In this document: positions 50,706-62,423 of the stretch, in pieces
How the letters are laid out: each line of letters begins with the position of its first letter
Position numbering within the stretch: the first letter of the stretch is position 1
Origin: Heterodera schachtii
Taxonomy: Eukaryota > Nematoda > Chromadorea > Rhabditida > Heteroderidae
Direction of reading: 5' to 3'
Assembly: GCA_023374025.1 (NCBI GenBank)
Contig: SIJG01000053.1
Location: 434,001-498,000 of the forward strand
Length of the DNA stretch: 64,000 bases
The notes under the pieces: model-generated
What the model saw: the letters and a program-made list of their open reading frames with translations, nothing else
Databases searched by the model: none
What the model was told of the DNA's origin: nothing
Position numbers and translations under genes: made by a program

Positions 50706-53700
50706 TTATCGCCGCGACTGGCGACTTCGTCCTCCGCTTTCCCCGCCACCACCGCTTCTTCGCGACGTTCCTCCACTCGCACTTGGGCGGTCTCGCGACA
50801 AATTCCCGCCCGAATTTCGGTGTGATTCGGGAGCGCTGTGCTGTTGCGACTGCTGTTTGTCGACAGACAACTTTTTTCGTCGTTTCACCGCCTGAATTCG
50901 GAGTTTATTTCACAGATTCCGATGGACCAACAAAACAAAATTGGCCACCTCTTCGTCAGACAAAGGCAAAAAGTAAATGGCCGGCAGAGTCTTTGTCTTC
51001 TTGAACACTTCGTCGAGAGTCTTCTGTGACTTTTCCAATTCCTCAACTAAAATCCGTTTTGTAAATCACCATTAATTCACGAAAGGCACCTTTTCTTTTT
51101 CTGTTTTCCGCGTCCTTTTGTCGCTTTTTGTCGTGCTGAATGAGCACCGTGGGGCCCGAGTTGGGCACAGTTTCAGGCCCACGGCCCTGGAAAAGATCAT
51201 AAAAATTAGGTAAGGATAATCCCCATGCTTAAAATGAATCATCAATTTTAAAATCCATGCCCTGTTATCCACCACAATTGTCAGTCCCAATCCTCCGCCG
51301 AGTGCCGAATTGTTCGCCGATGCTTCCTGCTCTTCTTCCGCCTTTCGTCGGTTCAGCTGACAGAATGAGATTTGTTTCTGTAAATTGTCACCAATAATCC
51401 CTCACCTTTTCCTCAGTTGAAAATTCCACACAAAGTGCCAAATCGCTCGCCACGGGCCATACGACGTTGTGAAGCCGTTCACGCGCCAATTGGGCTTGTT
51501 CGTCCGTTTCGTACTAAAGTGGAAGAGCTTGTTTCTATTTTTAAAAATTTACTCAAAGTTAAAAAAAATCGAAAAGGATAATCTAAGGCAGTTCTTAAAA
51601 GAACCATAGCTGTGCAAGGGGGGGGGTCAGGGGGGGGGGGGGGGGTCGTGACGCCGAACGCAAGGGGTCGGCGGGTGTCGAACGCACGAGGAGGGGGGGG
51701 GGGGGTCGAGAAAAAAAAGAGAAAGAGGAAAAAGGGAAAGAAAAAAGAGTAGAGAAAAGGAAAAGGAAAGGGGGAAAACGAGAAAAGGGAGCGGCAAGTT
51801 CAAGGAAAGGGTCGCGCAATTGCGTTCGACTAACCTGCTGAGGGCGATTTGTCGAACGCAAAAAAAGTGAAGACTTAAAAATTGACTATTACCCTAAGAA
51901 ATTTCGCCAAAATTTTACATTTTTTCTGCGTTCGACACCCTTTTCCTCTTGCGTTGGACGAATTCTGCTAAAGGGATTTGTCGAACGCAAGAGGAGGGGC
52001 TGAAAAATTCCTAAAATCTTGCCTATTTTTTTTAAAATCTCATTAAAAATTCCTAAATTCTCTTAAAAGTTGACCCAAAATCGCAAAAATTTTGTCATTT
52101 TTTGGTGAAAATCTGTTAACAAATCACAATCAAAAATTTTCCCGGCGGCGCCTATCGGCACCACCTGACCCAACCCCCCGTTCCCCAGAAGTTTTTTGAA
52201 AAAGTGCAACGCAAAAAAACTGGCATGAATAATGCAAAAGATGGTCGCGCAAAAAATTGGCCGGCCGTTGACAAAAGGGCTCCGCAAAAAAAGTATTGAA
52301 AAGCAAAAAAAAAAAGTCTTCAACGGGGCAAAAATGGTCGACCGCAAAAAATTTGACGCTGACCCCCCCTAGGGGGGGGGGGGGGGGGGTCATCGAACGC
52401 ACGACCCTTTTCCTGACCCCCCCCCCCCTTGCACAAGTATGAAAAGAACAATACTATGTAAAATACTGTGTTCTTCCCATGAATTTTCTGAACCCAACAT
52501 ACCGTAGCAATGCAGGTGCTCTTGATGGAATCCATCCAAAAGTGAGTAGTGTCCACCGTGCCAAACTTACCAAGCAGATCAAAGAGAGCAGCCTTTGTGA
52601 ACGGCCGCTTAAGGTTTCTGATGTGAACCCAACGCGACGGAGGGTGTCTGAAACAGAGCGAGTCAATCCAATCATTAAGCGATTAGCCCGCCTCGCGGGT
52701 GAAGAAGGTCTGCGCCGGATGAACCCCTCAGGGGTGGTCTCCTGCTGTCCCTCCGGCGGTTTGCTCGACTCCTCTTTGATTGAAGCGGTCAGTTGGCCGA
52801 CCAAAGGCCCAACTTCGGACTCGCTGACCGCGACAGTTTCACTGGTGGAAATGACATCGGTCACTTTCTGCTCCATATGCTCCGGTCCCAATTTGTGCTC
52901 AAATGATTTCATCGTCACTGGTGAGCCTTGTTTCAAATGCGCGCGGCGCTTTCCCCCGTCATCCGCCGGTTCTTCGCGTTCCTCTTCGTCGTCTTCCTCG
53001 TTCTAACAAAGGAAGCAAAAAACAATAGCTATCCAAATCTTTCTTTCGCAAACCTCGAAATCCAATTCCTCCTCCACAACTGAAGAGCGTGCCTTGGCAC
53101 TTTTGTCAGGAGACATTTCTTCGGCGTGTGTGTCCACCGTTTCGGTTCGGTTCACAGTCTCTACGGGTTTCTCAGTTTCGTCTTCGTCTGACTCGGCTTT
53201 GACTTCGATTTGCTGGTCCCCTTGTGTCCCCTCTGTTCGGCTGCTCCTCTCCTCCTCGTCCTTCGTCGGTTCCGTCGTTTTCTCTTCCGTCCGTTCCTCC
53301 TTCTTTATTTCGCGCTCCTTTTCTGATGTTGAACCATCACCCGACCCCTCCTTTTCTTCAGTATTTGTTCTTTCTTCCTCAAGAGATTTATCAGTTTCCA
53401 CCTCCAAATGTTGATCAGCGCCCTTTTGTAACTGTTATAATTTTGTTGAATTTTAATTATGGTTATTTGGATCCCAATAATGTTTTAATACCTCAGCAGA
53501 TTCTTCAGTTTTCTCAACCGAAGGTTCCTTTACATCCGAATTCACCAGTTCAGGTGCCGATTCGCTGCTTTGCTTGATTTGGTCTTGACTTTCTTCTTCC
53601 TTTTGCTGTTCAATTGACGGTTGGATTTCCTCAGTTGGTGATGAGATTGGCATAATTTCTGCTGAATCGTCCAGTGAAGTGTCGGCTCTTATTTTATCTG

Positions 53701-54281
53701 AACAAAAAATGTTTTAATATGTATTTGAAGGGAAATACTATTTTTTCATTGGTTATTTTTAATCAAAAAAAAGGACAATAATTTATCATGGATGTTAAAA
53801 TGAAATGTGCAAGAGTATATTATAATTATTGAACATTTTCGGTCTCATTGTCTGAATAAAATTTTGCTGTCTGAATGAGGGAAGCAAATCTTTATATCAG
53901 AATAATAATATAATAGAGACCAAAGAGATTTACGGACCAATTAACTTATTTAACAAAGAAATCACCGGCACTTCGTCTGGCTGCTTGAAGCTGAATTTGC
54001 TGCTGGGCAAGATATTGGGCCACAACATTTGGCACTGAAACCCCACTCGGAGATTGGTTCAATTCCGTTGTTGGTGCTGTTTTTTGCACCTGATGAGCCT
54101 CTCCTCCAGTTGTTTGCTCAGACTTTTCATCTCGAAGAAAATTTTGCAAACGCTCAACAAGTTCTTTTTTGTTGCCAGATTTAGGCAAGCTGCGAATTTC
54201 GAGCTCCTTTCTCAATTCAACCACCTTCAGATCAGATAAAGGTCTGCCTCCCAAACAATATTCTTCACTTTCTTCGGTCAT
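50706..54281 (-). CDS. acin1: Acinus (ASAP/EJC-associated splicing factor)
   Basis: Nuclear RNA-binding scaffold of the ASAP complex. Ten exons: 54281-53966, 53697-53492, 53431-53054, 53002-52692, 52647-52503, 51513-51406, 51356-51276, 51186-51090, 51046-50949, 50891-50706; about 641 aa, all phases joined. N-terminal SAP domain (LKVVELRKELEIRSLPKSGN, KKELVERLQNFL). Long Glu/Ser/Thr-rich disordered region. Acinus RRM (WVHIRNLKRPFTKAALFDLL, THFWMDSIKSTCIATYETDE, ERLHNVVWP). Conserved RNPS1-SAP18 binding segment (TLDEVFKKTKTLPAIYFLPL). Arg/Ser-rich tail (SRDRPSASGGTSRRSG). Intron 52648-52691 is only 44 bp and starts GC (AG|GCGGGC). Intron 51514-52502 carries a transposon. Confidence 0.93.
51597..52449. 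mobile_element. CATAGCTGTGCAAGG element in acinus intron
   Basis: Element 51605-52441 begins CATAGCTGTGCAAGG plus a G run and ends with the mirrored CCTTGCACAAGTATG. It is flanked by AAAAGAAC at 51597-51604 and 52442-52449. Internal text includes repeated GTCGAACGCA-like motifs and the palindrome-family GGCGGCGCCTATCGGCACC near 52143. It is non-coding. Confidence 0.92.
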
Positions 54282-54587
54282 TTTTTCAAGTAAAGCTCAA
54301 TCAAATACTCTCTAAAGTAAAAGAAGATTAAAGAAAGGAATATGAAAGCTACCTATACAAATTATTTATATATTCTAATTTTTTGAGGAAGGGATCAAAA
54401 ATAAGACGAAAGTTAAAAAAAAAAAAAAAAAAAGTATATATGTATGTAGAAACATTTTTATTTTCCCTCATTAATCCATACATTTTATTATGGATTTTCT
54501 AAGTGCATACATACCTGAAAAACTGTTATCTATATGATGGTGACTTCAATCCTTTTCCTCAAAAGTTTTATCGCACTTAATACAAGC

Positions 54588-54931
54588 AAAAATACAACGA
54601 TATATAGGTTTTCGAGGTCGCTGAGCATGAATCCGGCATCTATTTCGACCCATTTCGAACAAAAAAATCGTAAATTCATTTTTCGACAGTAACCAAGAGC
54701 AGCTACTGTTGAACACAAAAGGCTTAAAGTATAGTAATGGAAAAAGCTAGCTGTTTTAGATTGGAGAGGCGAGCAACGGCCATTTAGTATATCAAAAATG
54801 ATTTAGGGTGTATTTTGGTGAAAAGTGAATTTTCGGTGTTTTGTCCGAGTTCGGGTCCGGGGTTCGAAATAGGTCGAAATGGATGCCGGATTCATGCTCA
54901 GCGACCTCGAAAACCTATATATTGTTGTATT
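54588..54931. mobile_element. Fold-back element, GGGTCCGGGGTTC family relative
   Basis: Arms mirror: ATATATAGGTTTTCGAGGTC, GCTGAGCATGAATCCGGCATC-like on the left; GATGCCGGATTCATGCTCAG, CGACCTCGAAAACCTATATA on the right. The arms lack the GGTAATAG terminus. Confidence 0.75.
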
Positions 54932-55162
54932 TTTTGCTTAGAAAGTGAGAAAAAAAAATTGAAAAATATATATGGGCCCTAAACTGCATAAGAGCCGAAA
55001 ATTTCAAAAAAGTCGAAATTTTTGAAGTTTTCTTAATAAAATTTTTTTCAGGCTTTAAAATCTTTTGGCTTTTGTAAGGCTAATAGAGCATGTTAAGAGC
55101 TTTCGAATGATACCAAGATTGATGGATTTGGATAACAAATAAAAAAGCTATCGTGGAAAAGC

Positions 55163-55525
55163 ATGCTGGGGCCGAACCGTGGGGGCCGAACCGTGAGGGC
55201 CGAACTGACGGGTTCCGAATATTGACATTAAGAAAAAAAAATTACAACTAGAAAACAGAAACACAGTTTTTATTATATTCGAAAATAATTTTTTGTCTGT
55301 TGCTTTTAGCCTGGATTTTGGTCTACAAAAAATTCTATGTATAAACTTTAAGCTTTCGTTTGATACCAAGAATGCGTGTCCCGTCATTTGCGGTCCGACT
55401 TTTGCGGCCGCGACATTTTCGGCCCACAGATCTTTTGCAGCCCGACAGTTGCGCCTCGGACATTTGCGGCCCATTTCCTAAGGGCCATTTTTGGATTTTT
55501 GCGGCCCAACTTTTCAACCCCAACC
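55163..55525. repeat. GC-rich motif repeat (GCGGCCC / GGGCCGAAC units)
   Basis: Three GGGCCGAACYG units at 55168-55206. About 180 bp later come seven or so TTTGCGGCCCGAC-like units in the opposite sense (55390-55512). The layout resembles arms of a decayed fold-back like that at 44.3 kb. Confidence 0.55.
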
Positions 55526-55700
55526 AAATAGAGCTCATTTATCGAAAACCCTTTTTCTTCAAATTACACCGAACTTTATTCATTCTAGTAGTTCTTTTTC
55601 AAAAATTGGGAATAAGTCATACTTCTTTCTCCATAATTAATTTTGCGTTAAATGTTAGATTTTTTTCCAATTCCTCAGCCTGAAAATTTATTCTTTGACA

Positions 55701-56541
55701 ATGGCACAACACCAGGAATCGCTGATCCGTCAGAATTTTGCAGCTGAAACTGAAGCCGGCATCAACAAACAGATCAATATTGAGCTGTACGCCAGCTACG
55801 TCTACTTGAGCATGGTTCCATTAAATCTTCTTTAAATCGCTCAGAAATTCCTTTTGTTAAGTCCTTTTACTTCGACCGTGAGGACGTTGCTCTCCACAAC
55901 ATTGCGAAATGGTTCAAAAAACAGTCCGACGAAGAGCGTGGACACGGCACCACTTTCATGAAATACCAAGTAGGTTTAACTTTTTTGACTTACATTTTCG
56001 ATTTGTTTCTCTGTGCATTGTTTTTGCACTACTTCAGTTATGCTTAAAATTTGTTCAAAAATTTTAGAACTCTCGTGGTGGTCGTATTGTGCTTCAGAAC
56101 GTTCAGAAGCCGGAGAAGGATGAGTGGGGCAGTGCCTTGGAAGCATTCCAAGTAAGTCCCAATTGTAGATTACTGGCAAATTATAGCTCACAAATTGTTT
56201 GTTTTAATTTAGGCCGCTTTGGCTCTCGAGAAGTTCAACAATCAGTCGCTGTTGGAGCTGCACAACCTCGCTTCCCAACAAGGCGACTCTCAGGTGCCGA
56301 AATGCATTCATTCCTTCCGACCTTTTGATTTTGTTTCTTTCGACTCGACAGATGTGTGACTTTCTTGAGGACAAATACCTCCGTGAGCAGGTCGAATCAA
56401 TTGAGGAAATTGGGTTAGTTTTCCAACTTTTTAGTTGCCATTTTTGTGTTTACTTTTAGCAAAATCATCACCAATCTCAAGCGTGTTGGAAAGGGTTTGG
56501 GCGAGTTTCTTTTTGACAAGGAATTTGCCGAGACCGACTGA
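55701..56541 (+). CDS. ftn: Ferritin heavy chain
   Basis: Cytosolic iron-storage ferroxidase subunit. Six exons: 55701-55814, 55862-55969, 56068-56151, 56213-56293, 56352-56413, 56460-56541; 176 aa with no signal peptide. Helix [15 protein letters not shown] (ferroxidase Glu and Tyr). Helix [21 protein letters not shown] then H (metal Glu and His retained although the usual EEREH reads EERGH). [15 protein letters not shown] and [11 protein letters not shown] follow. Helix C has [17 protein letters not shown] (Glu retained), helix [21 protein letters not shown] (Gln retained). These residues make it an active H-type chain, not an L-type. The next gene on the same strand starts 259 bp downstream, so an operon is possible. 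Confidence 0.97.
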
Positions 56542-56799
56542 ATGAATGTGCATTTTGGACACATTCAATGGGTTGCCACTGGCTGAATCCATAATAACTT
56601 TGCAGATTGTCAGATCATTTACGAATTTTATTAATCTCTCCAGTGGCGTTCATTCTCCTTTTTTCCTCCGACATTTATAAACACTGATAAATTAATGAAT
56701 GCGTACTCTTTGACGAACAAAAGCTTTGCTAATTTGACCGAAATCATTTTTGCTTTTGATTGCCCATTTCCCATTTGGTTTCATTAAAATTAAATTTAA

Positions 56800-59700
56800 A
56801 TGGTCGACGTCGAACGTTTGAAAGTTGCCTTCGAAACGGTTTTTGTTTATTTTCATTATGAGAATTCTTGGGTTTGAACCGGTTGACTTTTTCAGTGTTC
56901 CCCTTCTTCGGTTCGCAATGTTTGCATTATCGCTCACGTTGATCATGGAAAAACGACTTTGGCTGATTTTTTGGTGTCGTCCAACGGAGTTATTTCGGGT
57001 AAGTGTAAAATGTTGTAGTGATTTTGGCTCTAGTGCACTTTATGAGTCCAATCGACTTTTATGAGTCCAATTCACTTTTATGAGTCCAATCAATTGACAA
57101 TCCCGGGTTTTTATTCAATAACTTTGTTCATGTTTGAACAAACCCTATCTTTTTGGTAGCATTCGAAAGCACAAAGTCTGCATAATGTAATAATACGAGA
57201 AAACAAAAGAATTTTAACATTTCAAGAAAGTTACAAACGAAAGTAATCAACAATTAATTAATCAGATCTTTTTTTGTAATTGCCTAAACTTTGAGATTTT
57301 ATATATTTTAGCTTTGTTAGACTTTGTGCTTTCGAATGCTACCAAAAAGATAGGGGTTGTTCAAACATGAACAAAGTTACTGTATAAAAACCCGGGATTG
57401 TCAATTGATTGGACTCATAAAAGTGAATTGGACTCATAAAAGTCGATTGGACTCATAAAGTGCACTAGAGCCGTGATTTTATTTATTTGTGACATGTTTG
57501 TTATTTTCCTTTTGTCTTTCATTTGCGTTTTCAGCTCGGTTGGCGGGCAAATTGCGTTACATGGACTGTCGGGAGGACGAGCAAATGCGCGGAATAACAA
57601 TGAAGTCCAGCTCCATATCACTCCTTTATGAACCCCTTCTGCTGAATTTGATCGACAGGTTTGAGAGGACGGCAGATGAGAAATCAGAAGACTGCGTTAT
57701 TTTCGGACTTTTATTTTGTTTTGTTTTCTTTTGGAACCCTCATTTACTATTTTCAGTCCAGGCCATGTTGACTTTGTGGCCGAAGTCAGTTCGGCCGTCA
57801 ATTTGGCCGACATTGCCATCCTCGTCGTGGATGCGGTCGGTTTGACTAACAATACTATGAAAAACCAACTCATTGTTGCTAATCCATTGCATCTTTCCAG
57901 GTGGAAGGCGTCTGTTCCCAAACCGAGTCGCTCATCCGCCAGGCGCTGTCCTGCAAATTGGACATTTTATTGGTGGTGAATAAATTAGACCGACTGGTGG
58001 TGGAGCTAAAGATGCGCGAGCAGGAGGCCCATCGCCACTTACAGCGACTGCTCGAATCTGTGAACTCGTGCCTTTCTCAGGCGATCCACGGCCAATTGCT
58101 GGAGGAAGACTGGCACACTTTCGAGCAGGTCGAGCGGACAATTTCAGCAGAATTCAATTTATAAGCACGTAGTTTGAGCAGTCATTCTGAAGGTTTCAGA
58201 TGGAAAGTCTGCTCCATTTCGACCCTTCCAAAGGCAATGTTCTGTTTGCTTCGGCATTGTACGGATACGCTTTTGCGTCGGAAGACTTTGCCGACCTTTG
58301 GACCAAACGAATCTTTGGGCAGCAAAAAATTGGGGATAAATCGCTGAATGACCACCGAGAAATTGTCAAGGCACAGCTTAACGCCAATCTCTTTTCTTCC
58401 GATCACTTTTTTGCCACAAATTCTAAACAAATTTTATCGGGCGCAGAACAGCGCGGAAAAAAGCCACTCTTGGGTTTTATAATGCTTATTATTCACCTTT
58501 GCTATTTCCGCCCCTTTCAGAGCAATTTGTGCTGGAGCCGTTGTGGGAATTGCACAGGTGCGCATTGGTTGAAGGAGACATGGACAAATTGCGACAAATG
58601 GCTGCGAAATTGTCTCTTCCTTTGTTGAAAGGGAGGAGAGCCGAAGAGGTGGCAAAGGGAGGGCGGGTGGGTTTGGGAAAGAATGACCGATGTGAGAATT
58701 GATCATAGCTGTGCAAGGGGGGGTCAGGGGGGGGGGGTCGTGACGCCGAACGCAAGGGGTCGGCGGGTGTCGAACGCACGAGGCGGGGGGGGGGGGGGTC
58801 GAGAAAAAAAAGAGAAAGAGGAAAAAGGGAAAGAAAAAAGAGAGAGAAAAGGAAAAGGAAAGGGGGAAAACGAGAAAAGGGAGCGGCAGGTTCAAGGAAA
58901 GGGTCGCGCAATTGCGTTCGACTAACCTGCTGAGGGCGATTTGTCGAACGCAAAAAAAGTGAAGACTTAAAAATTGACTATTACCCTAAGAAATTTCGCC
59001 AAAATTTCCCAATTTTTCTGCGTTCGACATCTTTTCCCCGTGCGTTCGAACGCAAGAGGGGCTGAATAATTACTAAAATTTTGCCTATTTTTTTAAATTT
59101 CATTAAAAACTCCTAAATTCTCTTAAAAAGTTGACCCAAAATCGCAAAAATGTTGTCATTTTTGGTGAAAATCTGTTAACAAATCATAATCAAAAATGTA
59201 AAAATTTTCCGGCAGCGCCTATCGGCACCGCTGGACCCCCCCCCCCCCCGGTTCTCCAAACGTTTTTGGAAAAAGCGCGCCGCAAAAAAACTGGTATGAA
59301 AAATGCAAAAAAGGTCATTGAATAGCAAAAAAAAAAAAAAGGTCTTCGCCGGGGCAAAAATGGTCGAACGCAAATTTTTTGACGCTGACCCCCCCTAGGG
59401 GGGGGGGTCATCGCCGAACGCACGACCCTTTTCCTGACCCCCCCCCCCCTTGCACACGTATGGAATTGATATTAAGTATTTAAACAAAAAATTTAATTTC
59501 TAAAAAACCAAAATAACCCCTAAAAGTCGAATTTCTGAATTAGCCTCCCCCAAAGCCAAGAGTTTGGCTACGCCCTTAATGGAGACTGTCATTGCTTGGA
59601 CTCCGCTTTGTTTTCCTTTACTCAATTTTCCATGCCTTCTTTTTTAAAGGCTTTTACTGAAATGATGCGTCAATGGCTTCCGCTCAGTTCGGCCGTCGTC

Positions 59701-61998
59701 CGCGCCTGCGCCCGAATGCGTTCGGCTCAGAAGGCTTTCCAAACAAACAACCGAATTGAGCAGCTGTTGCCCATCGGATGCGAAGTTGGCCCCCGTCTTT
59801 GCTTTGGTCATTCATTCTGTGCCCTTCCCTCTTTTCGTTCTCTCCGTCCTCTTCGTCCCCTGTCATCGATGCCTTACGCAACTGCGACCCCATGGACGAA
59901 TTGACTTTGGTATTTTGTGCGAAGGCTTTCAAAGTGGAGAAGCACCGATTGTCTCTTTGTCGTGTGATGAGCGGGACTCTGAGAATTGGTATAATTAAGA
60001 ATTTAAGAAGTACATTTTGACCGACTTTTTCAGGTGATCAGCTTAATGTCCTCCGACATTCGGCGTCCTCCGAAGATGTTTGGCATTCTGTGAAAATTGG
60101 CACTCTTTTTCTTTTGATGGGCCGTGAACTGCTCCCCGTAGAGTGTGTTCCTGCTGGGCGGATTTGCGGCGTCGAAGTGTCCGACGGGCGTTGGATAGGC
60201 GGACAAACGCTTTGCTCGAGGGCTCTGGCCGTCACTGAAGTGCCGCGGATGGGTTGGCATCAAAAGTTCGCCGAACCACTCGTCCGCGTGACGGTAAGGC
60301 CGACAAATGCCGGAATGGCCGAAATGGAGGAATTGCGAAGCGCATTGCGACAATTGTCCGTGTTGGACTCGGCAGTGCGCATTATCGAGCAGGAAGACGG
60401 AGATTTGGCGATGCTTACGGCTGGCGAAGTGCACTTGCAGAAGTGTTTGGAGGTGGATAAGGGATAAAAAGCATTTTATGTCATTTTAATCGATTGATCG
60501 CTTCAGTGATTCATTAAGGATTTGAAATTACTCGGCCAAACCGAAATTGTTGTCTCAGAGCCAATCGTCCCATTTTTGGAGACACTAATCCCAGACGTTC
60601 GTTTGCCCTTCTCCAGAATTTTAAAAGACCATAAAACAGTAAACCTTTAGTTGTTTTTTTGAATTTAATTAATTTTTTCCATTTGAGGAATGTTTTTTGC
60701 GCCAATTTTCCCTTCGCATAACTCTAAGGGCTGTTCCTCTCCATGATCAAATTGCCGAACTAATCAAACAAAACGATAAACTCATTGACTCATTCGTCGA
60801 AGGTTCTGTAGTCATTTTCACTGGTTTAATTACATTAGCTTTAAGGTGCTTTTGACTCCAACACACGTTCCAATTTGACTACGTTTCGTTCCCAATTGTC
60901 TCTTTGTGCTTCCGATTGTCTTTCCAAAATGAAGGGTTCCTGGTGGGCCAAACGTTCTGTGGCTGAAATTCAAGGAATTTTTTCGCGTATTTTGGCCTTC
61001 GGCCCATCACGTGCCAAAACGAACATTCTCTTCAACGGATGTTCCGAAGAACAAAAGAATATTTCATGTTGCGAAGGTGGCCAAACGGGGAAAACATTAT
61101 ATCAAAGAAGGACGAAACGATTTAGGTAATTTGAGCCCGCTGGACCAAGCAGTCATTGCGGGATTCCACTTGGCAATGTCCCATGGTCCGTTATGCGATG
61201 AGCCCATGCAAAGTGTTGGCATTGTGTTAGAAGGGTGGGAGGAGGAGGAAAGAGTGGCGGAGGGTACGAATGGCATTGGCACTTTAGAAGGGGAGGAAAC
61301 GGTGGAGAAAAGCGACGATGGTACACGTTTAGAAATAGTAAATGTTCCAACAATTCTTTTTTAGCAGCGAACTCATTGGCAGGTGCCCAACTTCAAGGAC
61401 AGCTTATTTCAGCCATTCGTCAGACTTGCCGCGCCGCACTCAAAAAACACATTGGCTCTCTTCGTCTTCTCGCCGCTTTGTATCGGTGCGCCGTTCAAAC
61501 GCCGACCCAATCGCTTGGGAAAGTGCAAACAGTTTTGGCACAAAAACGGGCAAAGGTGGGCGACATAACAATATCCATCCAATCACACGATTTGATCGTC
61601 TTTCAGGTGCTCAGTGAGGAGTTCAATGAGCTTACCGGTCTCTTTGAAGTGGTGTCACTTTTGCCGGTCATTGAAAGTTTCCACTTTTGTGAGGATTTGC
61701 GCAAACGGACAAGCGGAACGGCATCGGCGCAATTGGAATTTTCATGTTGGCAGCTCATAGAAGAGGACCCCTTTTGGCAGCCAACAACGGAAGAGGAGGT
61801 CGGCCGAAACAGTGAAAAGCAAAATGTCATGAATATTATTCGTCTCCATTAAAGGTCGAAGAGTTTGGCAGTCGCGGCTTTGAGAAAAATCCAGCACGCA
61901 TTTATGTGGACACCGTCCGACGAAGGAAAGGCCTCCCGGTGGAAGAAGTGATCGTAGTCAGTGCGGAAAAGCAACGGAATTTGAAAAGAAACAAATAA
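56800..61998 (+). CDS. efl1: EFL1 / Ria1 elongation-factor-like GTPase
   Basis: Cytosolic GTPase that, with SBDS, removes eIF6 (TIF6) from pre-60S subunits. Early exons: 56800-56823, 56896-56998, 57535-57658, 57757-57835, 57901-58128, 58200-58473, 58521-58648, 59650 onwards. Later exons cover about 59876-59990, 60032-60465, 60520-60645, 60690-60800, 60847-61998 with introns not all fixed. GTPase motifs: [13 protein letters not shown] (G1), [12 protein letters not shown] (G2), [14 protein letters not shown] (G3), [12 protein letters not shown] (G4). Then [101 protein letters not shown], all EFL1 landmarks. Two transposable elements lie in introns 2 and 7. The junction near 59800-59876 has no AG acceptor. 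AATAAA at 62051. Confidence 0.93.
57018..57480. mobile_element. Palindromic element with 8-bp target duplication in EFL1 intron 2
   Basis: Element 57026-57472 begins GGCTCTAGTGCAC and ends GTGCACTAGAGCC. It is flanked by GTGATTTT at 57018-57025 and 57473-57480. Each arm carries three tandem ATGAGTCCAATYNACTTTT units, then GACAATCCCGGGTTTTTA, GTTCATGTTTGAACAA and GGTAGCATTCGAAAGCACAA, mirrored almost perfectly. It is non-coding. Confidence 0.95.
58696..59470. mobile_element. CATAGCTGTGCAAGG element in EFL1 intron 7
   Basis: Element 58704-59462 has the same ends and nearly the same internal text as the copy in acinus at 51605. It is flanked by GAATTGAT at 58696-58703 and 59463-59470. The two copies differ mostly by small indels and homopolymer length. 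It contains GGCAGCGCCTATCGGCACC near 59211. Confidence 0.93.
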
Positions 61999-62423
61999 TT
62001 GTTACACCCTACCCCATTCACAATTATTACTGGTAAATTGTTACTTTCATAATAAAAATATGCCTTAAAACTGGCGGTACTAAAAGCAAAATTTTAAAAG
62101 AACTTAATAAAATGATGAACCGGAAGACAAAAGTGTAATAAAGCCATCTTTTATCTTGCTCAGTTAAGAGTAACACTTCTGAATGTCAACAGGCAGACCG
62201 AATGCCTTAATAAAGTTTGGACCAGAAAAAGGGATAATGGAACAATTCGCTTAATATACTCAAGTCCGATTTTCATTATTTAGAACACGAAAAAAGTCTT
62301 ATCCGTGAAGCGAAAAGTAGAAACAAATATTTGGGTAAAGGGAGAGAATACGACAAATCGGTTTCACAATCGGACAATTCGACCGTCCCTAAATCAGTGC
62401 GTCCAAAAGGGGCCCTGCTCCGA
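61999..62423. other. Convergent intergenic spacer
   Basis: AT-rich; contains the poly(A) region of EFL1 and presumably of the SKP1-like gene. No gene. Confidence 0.5.
62051..62056 (+). terminator. Poly(A) signal of EFL1 gene
   Basis: AATAAA lies 53 bp past the stop, in the spacer between the convergent EFL1 and SKP1-like genes. Confidence 0.5.

Larger units (their letters stand above)
54282..55700. other. Intergenic region with fold-back and GC-rich tandem motif repeat
   Basis: Holds a fold-back at 54588-54931 and a GC-rich repeat at 55163-55525, otherwise AT-rich. No gene. The last 150 bp is probably the ferritin promoter/5' UTR; I see no CAGUGN-loop iron-responsive element. Confidence 0.5.

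Noticed and set aside
55540..55700. Iron-responsive element upstream of ferritin
   Set aside because: No CAGUGN loop with a bulged-C stem is seen in the 160 bp before the ATG.
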